Below, piece by piece: positions 32,084 to 35,364 of a stretch of DNA of 35,364 nt. Where the stretch lies: contig JANQEC010000118.1 in the NCBI GenBank assembly GCA_028278585.1, forward strand, positions 1-35,364, written 5' to 3'. The number at the start of each line of letters is the position of its first letter. Within the stretch, counting starts at the first letter, position 1. The DNA comes from Cyclobacteriaceae bacterium. Lineage in GTDB: Bacteria > Bacteroidota > Bacteroidia > Cytophagales > Cyclobacteriaceae. Below the pieces are notes generated by a model that saw nothing but the letters and a program-made list of their open reading frames with translations, did not search any database and was not told the DNA's origin. The position numbers and the translations under genes were made by a program.

Positions 32084-32995
32084 ATGACGGGATTGGTTAT
32101 TAAATCAACTGGACTTTGGTACGATGTTCTTGTGGATGAACAAGTGCATCCGGCAAGACTCAGGGGAAAGTTTAAGTTAGAGGACAAAAAAATTACCAAT
32201 CCTATTGCCGTTGGTGATGAGGTTGAGATAGAGGCAAATGAGCAAGTAGAGAATGAATGGGTCATTACTGAGATAAAGCCACGTAGAAATTACATCATCC
32301 GACAAAGTCCTCGAAAAAAAGGACATTCACACTTGCTTGCCAGCAATGTAGATCAGGGAGTGCTGATCGTAACACTTAAAATGCCGAGAACGTCTGTTGG
32401 GTTTATAGACAGGTTCCTTGTAACGTTGGAGGCGTTCAGGATTCCAGGGGTAATCATCTTCAATAAGAAAGACCTTTACAAAACAAAGGAGTTCACACTA
32501 TTTGAGGAGCTCAGGGAGCAATATGAAGCTATTGGCTACACTGTTTTTTTAACTTCATTTCTTGAGGATGTCTCCATATTAAAGCCGGTTTTCGAAGGAA
32601 AAAGAAGTTTGATTTCGGGACACAGCGGATCAGGAAAATCTACTTTGGTTAATAAACTTATACCTGATGCCAACCAGGAGGTACAGGAGGTTTCCACGTT
32701 CGCCAACAAAGGTGTGCATACGACCACATTTGCCGAACTCTTCCAGGTTGATGAGCATTCATCTGTCATAGATTCTCCGGGGATCAAAGAACTTGGATTG
32801 GCTGAAATAGAGTCGGATGAATTGTCTCATTATTTTCCTGAGATGAGAAAATACTTAGGACAGTGTAAATTTCACAATTGTCAACATTATGAGGAACCAG
32901 GATGTGCGGTGAAAGCGGCGGTTGGTAATGATATTGCAGAAAGAAGATTTGAAAGCTACCTCGGGATCCTTTTCCAGGATGATAACCGAGCTTAA
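32084..32995 (+). CDS. rsgA: Ribosome small-subunit-dependent GTPase RsgA
   Basis: This circularly permuted GTPase checks and releases the maturing 30S subunit. The 303-residue protein has the N-terminal OB fold (GLVIKSTGLWYDVLVDE), the permuted order with G4 IFNKKDLY before G1 GHSGSGKST, switch/G3 VIDSPGIKELGL, and the C-terminal zinc knuckle C-x4-C-x-H-x5-C in GQCKFHNCQHYEEPGC. All signature residues are present. It follows the peroxiredoxin gene after a terminator, so it needs its own promoter, which I could not find with the consensus. Confidence 0.97.
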   Translation: MTGLVIKSTGLWYDVLVDEQVHPARLRGKFKLEDKKITNPIAVGDEVEIEANEQVENEWVITEIKPRRNYIIRQSPRKKGHSHLLASNVDQGVLIVTLKMPRTSVGFIDRFLVTLEAFRIPGVIIFNKKDLYKTKEFTLFEELREQYEAIGYTVFLTSFLEDVSILKPVFEGKRSLISGHSGSGKSTLVNKLIPDANQEVQEVSTFANKGVHTTTFAELFQVDEHSSVIDSPGIKELGLAEIESDELSHYFPEMRKYLGQCKFHNCQHYEEPGCAVKAAVGNDIAERRFESYLGILFQDDNRA

Positions 32996-33073
32996 AAGGC
33001 TATAAAAAGAAAAAGCCACCCGTCCTTATCAGGGCAGATGACTTGATCATTAACTACAACCTTAAAAAAACTA

Positions 33074-33472
33074 CTACTTTACTACTAATTTGTATTGTGG
33101 TGTTGGGTTTAATGGGCAGAAGTATACGTACTCACCCTTTTCCAGAATTACTTCTTTTGATCGTGCAGACTCTCCGTCTTTTACAGTTTTAGAGAGGTAA
33201 GCATTTTGGATGTGATCCGTTGCTTCTGTTTTACCAGCCGGAGCAATTACGAAACCTACTTCATGATCAACACCATCGTTGGTTACTTCAAAAATGTATG
33301 GCTTTCCAGCCTTTAATTTCAGTTCTGTTTTTTCGAATTCTCCCGGAGTTTGATCCAGTAGAATAACTCTCGCATCCTGGACCAAAGCCGCTCGTATGAA
33401 CAATGGTCTTCCTAGTAATAATCCACCGGCAACTATTGCCAATGTCAATGCTAAACTTTTAATATTCCTCAT
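33074..33472 (-). CDS. Cupredoxin-like periplasmic or anchored protein with a reduced copper site
   Basis: The 132-residue protein has an N-terminal signal or anchor (about residues 5-30) and a small beta-sandwich like plastocyanin: LKLKAGKPYIFEVTNDGVDHEVGF near 51-75 and KGEYVYFCPLNPTPQYKL near 112-130. H70 and C119 fit two of the type 1 copper ligands. The second histidine and the methionine expected in the C-x-x-H-x-x-x-M loop are not seen (C-P-L-N-P-T-P-Q-Y). It may bind a metal with fewer ligands, or none. It is 13 bases downstream of the AhpD-like gene. Confidence 0.78.
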   Translation of the reverse strand: MRNIKSLALTLAIVAGGLLLGRPLFIRAALVQDARVILLDQTPGEFEKTELKLKAGKPYIFEVTNDGVDHEVGFVIAPAGKTEATDHIQNAYLSKTVKDGESARSKEVILEKGEYVYFCPLNPTPQYKLVVK

Positions 33473-33485
33473 TTTATTGGTATGA

Positions 33486-34034
33486 TTATGCTACTGTTTC
33501 TAGTTCAGTTGCCACTGGAAAGTCCACAGGGATTTGCGTTGCTCCGTTGATGAAATTGCTGATAGTCTTATCGCCGATCAAAATCAAAATGTCGATCAGG
33601 TTCGCTTTGTCATAACCAGCTTCAAACAGCCCTTCCAAAGCTTCTTGACTTGGCTTACTTCTGTTAATAGTAATGTTTCTTGTGAACTTGGCAAGTGCGT
33701 TCAATTTCTGATCAAATGATACTTCTCCTTGCCTGATCTCTAAGATCTCTTCGTCAGAAAAACCATTCATTTTGCTGATAGCTGTATGTGCTGATAAACA
33801 GTATAGGCAATCGTTTACCTGGCTTACTACCAAGTTAACAACCTCTTTTTCTTTTGTGTTTAGTGTGCTTTTCCTGTTGTTCAAAGCCAGGTAGTCACCA
33901 AGAGCAGTTTCATTATATGCATAAGTCGCAAAAAGGTTAGGGACGAATCCAACTCCTTTTTCTATCTGATCGAAAATAGCCTGGTTATTTTCGCTTACTT
34001 CCTCTCTTGTAGGAACGTTGAATGTTGTTGACAT
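33486..34034 (-). CDS. AhpD-like carboxymuconolactone decarboxylase family protein
   Basis: The 182-residue helical protein has the AhpD-type redox motif: C76-x2-C79-x3-H83 in VNDCLYCLSAHTAISK, preceded by KEKEVVNLVVSQ. It belongs to the CMD/peroxidase-related group, in which the cysteine pair reduces peroxides or partners, sometimes together with a peroxiredoxin, rather than decarboxylating muconolactone. A 9-bp perfect inverted repeat lies upstream. It comes first in the pair with the cupredoxin-like gene and follows the AraC gene on the same strand. Confidence 0.88.
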   Translation of the reverse strand: MSTTFNVPTREEVSENNQAIFDQIEKGVGFVPNLFATYAYNETALGDYLALNNRKSTLNTKEKEVVNLVVSQVNDCLYCLSAHTAISKMNGFSDEEILEIRQGEVSFDQKLNALAKFTRNITINRSKPSQEALEGLFEAGYDKANLIDILILIGDKTISNFINGATQIPVDFPVATELETVA

Positions 34035-34037
34035 TTT

Positions 34038-34076
34038 TTGTATTGTTTAAATTTTGAAATTCGATTTACAATACAA
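34038..34076. promoter_or_regulatory. Inverted repeat upstream of the AhpD-like gene
   Basis: TTGTATTGT (34038-34046) and ACAATACAA (34068-34076) are perfect 9-bp arms around 21 bases, which contain a further AAAT/ATTT pair (34049-34052 and 34064-34067). The centre-to-centre spacing is about three helical turns. Adjacent sequence TAAAATTG (34082-34075, - strand) is one mismatch from TAnnTTTG. The site could be the operator of the AraC regulator encoded next door or form a leader hairpin. Confidence 0.5.
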
Positions 34077-34138
34077 TTTTACGCCTCTGTTTGGGGTGGG
34101 TGAGAGGCAACATTTCCCGACAGAGTGTCCATTTTTCC

Positions 34139-34984
34139 CTAGTTGGGTTTTAACTCATTTTTGAAATGCTGAGGTGTTTGATTGGTGATCTTCTTGAACA
34201 TTTTGTGAAACGTACCAACTTCTTCAAATCCCAATTCGTATGCGATCTCTTTCGATGTTTTCTCAGTGTAGATCAAAAGTCTCTTTGCCTCAAGGATAAT
34301 TCGCTCATGAATGATCTGCAAGGGAGATTTTTGATTGTATTTAGCAAAGAGGTTGGATAACGTTTTAGGAGATTTGAATAAGAGATCAGCATAATCGCTT
34401 ACTTGCTTTTTGCGCTTATAATGCGTGTCCACCAGTACGTTGTACTTCCTGACAATATCAATTTGGCTATCCTTTAGTTCCGTAGGGATCAACTGCTCTT
34501 TGGCCAGGCGAGTTATTTTTATAATGAGTCGTTTTAAAAGCATGACTAGCATTTCTCCCTGGATGTTATCCCTGGTGGTGAATTCATCAATGAACACCTC
34601 CAAAAGCATATTGAACTTAGAGGCCTCCTCATTGTCAAGTGTGATAATTGGTGGGGCCTGTGTTCCGAAAAAGATGATTCCATTACAGGAGACTTCATGG
34701 TCATGATCCTGGATGCAATAGAATTCACGATTGAACGTGAAACCTGTTATGGAGGCTTGCTTTTGTTTAAAATGAATTTTTTGCAAATAGGTGCTGGTCG
34801 TAATTTGGTTTGGCCCCAGGTTGATTGGTACTCCGTCTTTTTCGATCTCAACTGGTTCAGAATTCTGATTCCAAAGAATATTGATCAACCCTTTGGAACC
34901 TTCAAAATGCTGACACTCTTCCTGAAAATTGGTGCTTAATCCGAAGAGAGACCCAAGTGCGTTGCCTTTGTAAGTATAAACCAT
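34139..34984 (-). CDS. AraC family transcriptional regulator
   Basis: The 281-residue protein has a C-terminal pair of helix-turn-helix motifs: KKQVSDYADLLFKSPKTLSNLF near residue 192 and TSKEIAYELGFEEVGTFHKMFKK near 245, ending TNQTPQHFKNEL, the classic AraC DNA-binding domain. The N-terminal ~165 residues form a cupin-like sensor region (EIEKDGVPINLGPNQITTS). It lies upstream of the AhpD-like and cupredoxin-like genes in the same direction and is a likely candidate to regulate them; what it senses is unknown. It diverges from the PadR-type gene. Confidence 0.9.
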   Translation of the reverse strand: MVYTYKGNALGSLFGLSTNFQEECQHFEGSKGLINILWNQNSEPVEIEKDGVPINLGPNQITTSTYLQKIHFKQKQASITGFTFNREFYCIQDHDHEVSCNGIIFFGTQAPPIITLDNEEASKFNMLLEVFIDEFTTRDNIQGEMLVMLLKRLIIKITRLAKEQLIPTELKDSQIDIVRKYNVLVDTHYKRKKQVSDYADLLFKSPKTLSNLFAKYNQKSPLQIIHERIILEAKRLLIYTEKTSKEIAYELGFEEVGTFHKMFKKITNQTPQHFKNELKPN

Positions 34985-35068
34985 AAGCCAAAAAAGAAAA
35001 GAATTGATTTATAAGTTCCAAATACACATGGTTTTGGTTGAAATCGTCATTAACATAACAAAGTAATC

Positions 35069-35088
35069 AATACTACAATTAGGACATT
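35069..35088 (+). promoter_or_regulatory. Candidate PadR operator, copy 1
   Basis: AATACTACAATTAGGACATT matches the copy at 35116-35135 in 18 of 20 bases, 47 bases away. It holds a dyad ATxCTA-N4-TAGxA and covers the putative -33 box (TTAG, 35079-35082) of the PadR-type gene. Confidence 0.55.
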
Positions 35089-35109
35089 TATGAAACCTTT
35101 TTATGTTTG
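35079..35109 (+). promoter_or_regulatory. Putative promoter of the PadR-type gene
   Basis: TTAG (35079-35082, one mismatch from TTTG), a 19-base spacer and TATGTTTG (35102-35109) match the Bacteroidota promoter layout. The predicted start is near 35116, giving a leader of about 26 nt. The two operator-like repeats bracket the -7 box. Confidence 0.55.
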
Positions 35110-35115
35110 TATACG

Positions 35116-35135
35116 AATACTACATTTAGGATATT
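35116..35135 (+). promoter_or_regulatory. Candidate PadR operator, copy 2
   Basis: AATACTACATTTAGGATATT contains the perfect dyad ATxCTA-N4-TAGxAT. It begins at the predicted transcription start and ends six bases before the ATG. Its near-duplicate lies upstream at 35069-35088. Confidence 0.55.
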
Positions 35136-35141
35136 GATATT

Positions 35142-35364
35142 ATGAAAAAATTTCAACTAGGAGAATTCGAAGAAATTGTGCTGTTAACAGTCGGAGTACT
35201 GTTTGATGAAGCATATGGAGTGGCAATAAAAGGTGAAATAGAAAACCGACTTAAACGTAAGGTTAGTGTAGGTGCGATGCAATCTGCTTTGCGTAGAATG
35301 GAGAAGAAAGGATTTCTAAATAGCCGGGTCGGGGAGGTGAATAAGAAAAGAGGGGGTAAGCCGA
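35142..35364 (+). CDS. PadR family transcriptional regulator, N-terminal part
   Basis: From ATG at 35142 the frame is open to the window edge (74 codons): MKKFQLGEFEEIVLLTVGVL, then AYGVAIKGEIENRLKRKVSVGAMQSALRRMEKKGFLNSR, a winged helix of PadR type with the recognition helix near VGAMQSALRRMEKK and the wing KKRGGKP. Only the DNA-binding half is visible. In Cytophagales such genes often precede FtsX/MacB-type permease genes, so a permease may lie beyond the edge; this cannot be seen here. Confidence 0.85.
   Translation, partial: MKKFQLGEFEEIVLLTVGVLFDEAYGVAIKGEIENRLKRKVSVGAMQSALRRMEKKGFLNSRVGEVNKKRGGKP

Noticed and set aside
33008..33050. Terminator between rsgA and the cupredoxin-like gene
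   Set aside because: The AAAAAGCCACCC ... GGGCAGATGACTT pairing has several mismatches and the best core (GTCCT/AGGGC) is only five pairs; it may be a degenerate terminator, but I cannot support it.
1..35364. tRNA, rRNA, CRISPR, insertion sequences, prophage or classic defence genes
   Set aside because: I saw no cloverleaf, repeat-spacer pattern, transposase, integrase other than XerD, or restriction/defence gene in any frame.

Overview
The window is an AT-rich chromosomal segment of a Bacteroidota bacterium, most likely a marine-type member of the Cytophagales. The evidence is a T9SS-associated PorT homologue next to ubiE and yihA, Bacteroidota-restricted families (DUF2851, DUF5606, probably DUF6588), and upstream motifs that fit the phylum's TTTG-N19-TAnnTTTG promoter instead of the usual -35/-10 and Shine-Dalgarno signals. 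Most of it is ordinary core genome: 43 supported protein genes, one partial gene at the right edge and one broken gene. I saw no tRNA, rRNA, CRISPR array, prophage or insertion sequence. No gap between genes exceeds about 200 bases.

Layout. 1-4750: end of an envelope/polysaccharide-like segment (NeuD/PglD-like acyltransferase whose key histidines are gone, polytopic membrane protein, DUF2851), then pyrF, a small conserved ORF and a stand-alone RRM gene with its own promoter and terminator. 4953-9181: an accessory surface-sugar or lipid island: a + strand unit (nucleotidyltransferase-like, two-helix membrane protein, methyltransferase, glycosyltransferase remnant) collides with a - strand unit (methyltransferase, atypical epimerase). 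9233-14475: core - strand genes lolA, ftsK, pyrD, xerD; the ftsK-lolA order is also found in Escherichia coli. 14598-20398: aroQ, a secreted PqqB-like hydrolase with a TPR-like protein, marC-rnhA, an anchored helical protein and a saccharopine-dehydrogenase-like enzyme. 20438-24294: SDR, porT and ubiE leftward; yihA, DUF5606 and a thioesterase rightward. 24291-29338: a secreted two-domain protein, fbp, aspartate kinase, and a fructosamine kinase/low-molecular-weight phosphatase pair that suggests protein deglycation. 29427-35364: a lipoprotein/secreted-protein transcription unit with a clear terminator, peroxiredoxin, rsgA, an AhpD-like/cupredoxin-like pair beside an AraC regulator, and the start of a PadR-family regulator.

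Functional themes are pyrimidine synthesis (pyrF, pyrD; the latter uses the quinone that UbiE/MenG helps make), chromosome segregation (FtsK with XerD), ribosome assembly (YihA, RsgA), envelope biogenesis (LolA, PorT) and oxidative or carbonyl-stress defence (peroxiredoxin, AhpD-like protein, fructosamine kinase).

The least ordinary items are the broken glycosyltransferase at 7221-7430 at the seam of the sugar island; enzyme homologues that lack canonical active-site residues (NeuD-like, epimerase, cupredoxin-like, PqqB-like); a near-identical 20-bp element that occurs twice around the putative padR promoter; and a family of long imperfect inverted repeats sharing AGTTGTCAGT at 55-136 and 14479-14592. 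I did not find a clearly new multi-gene defence or biosynthetic system; the 4953-7224 unit is the best candidate for an uncharacterised pathway.
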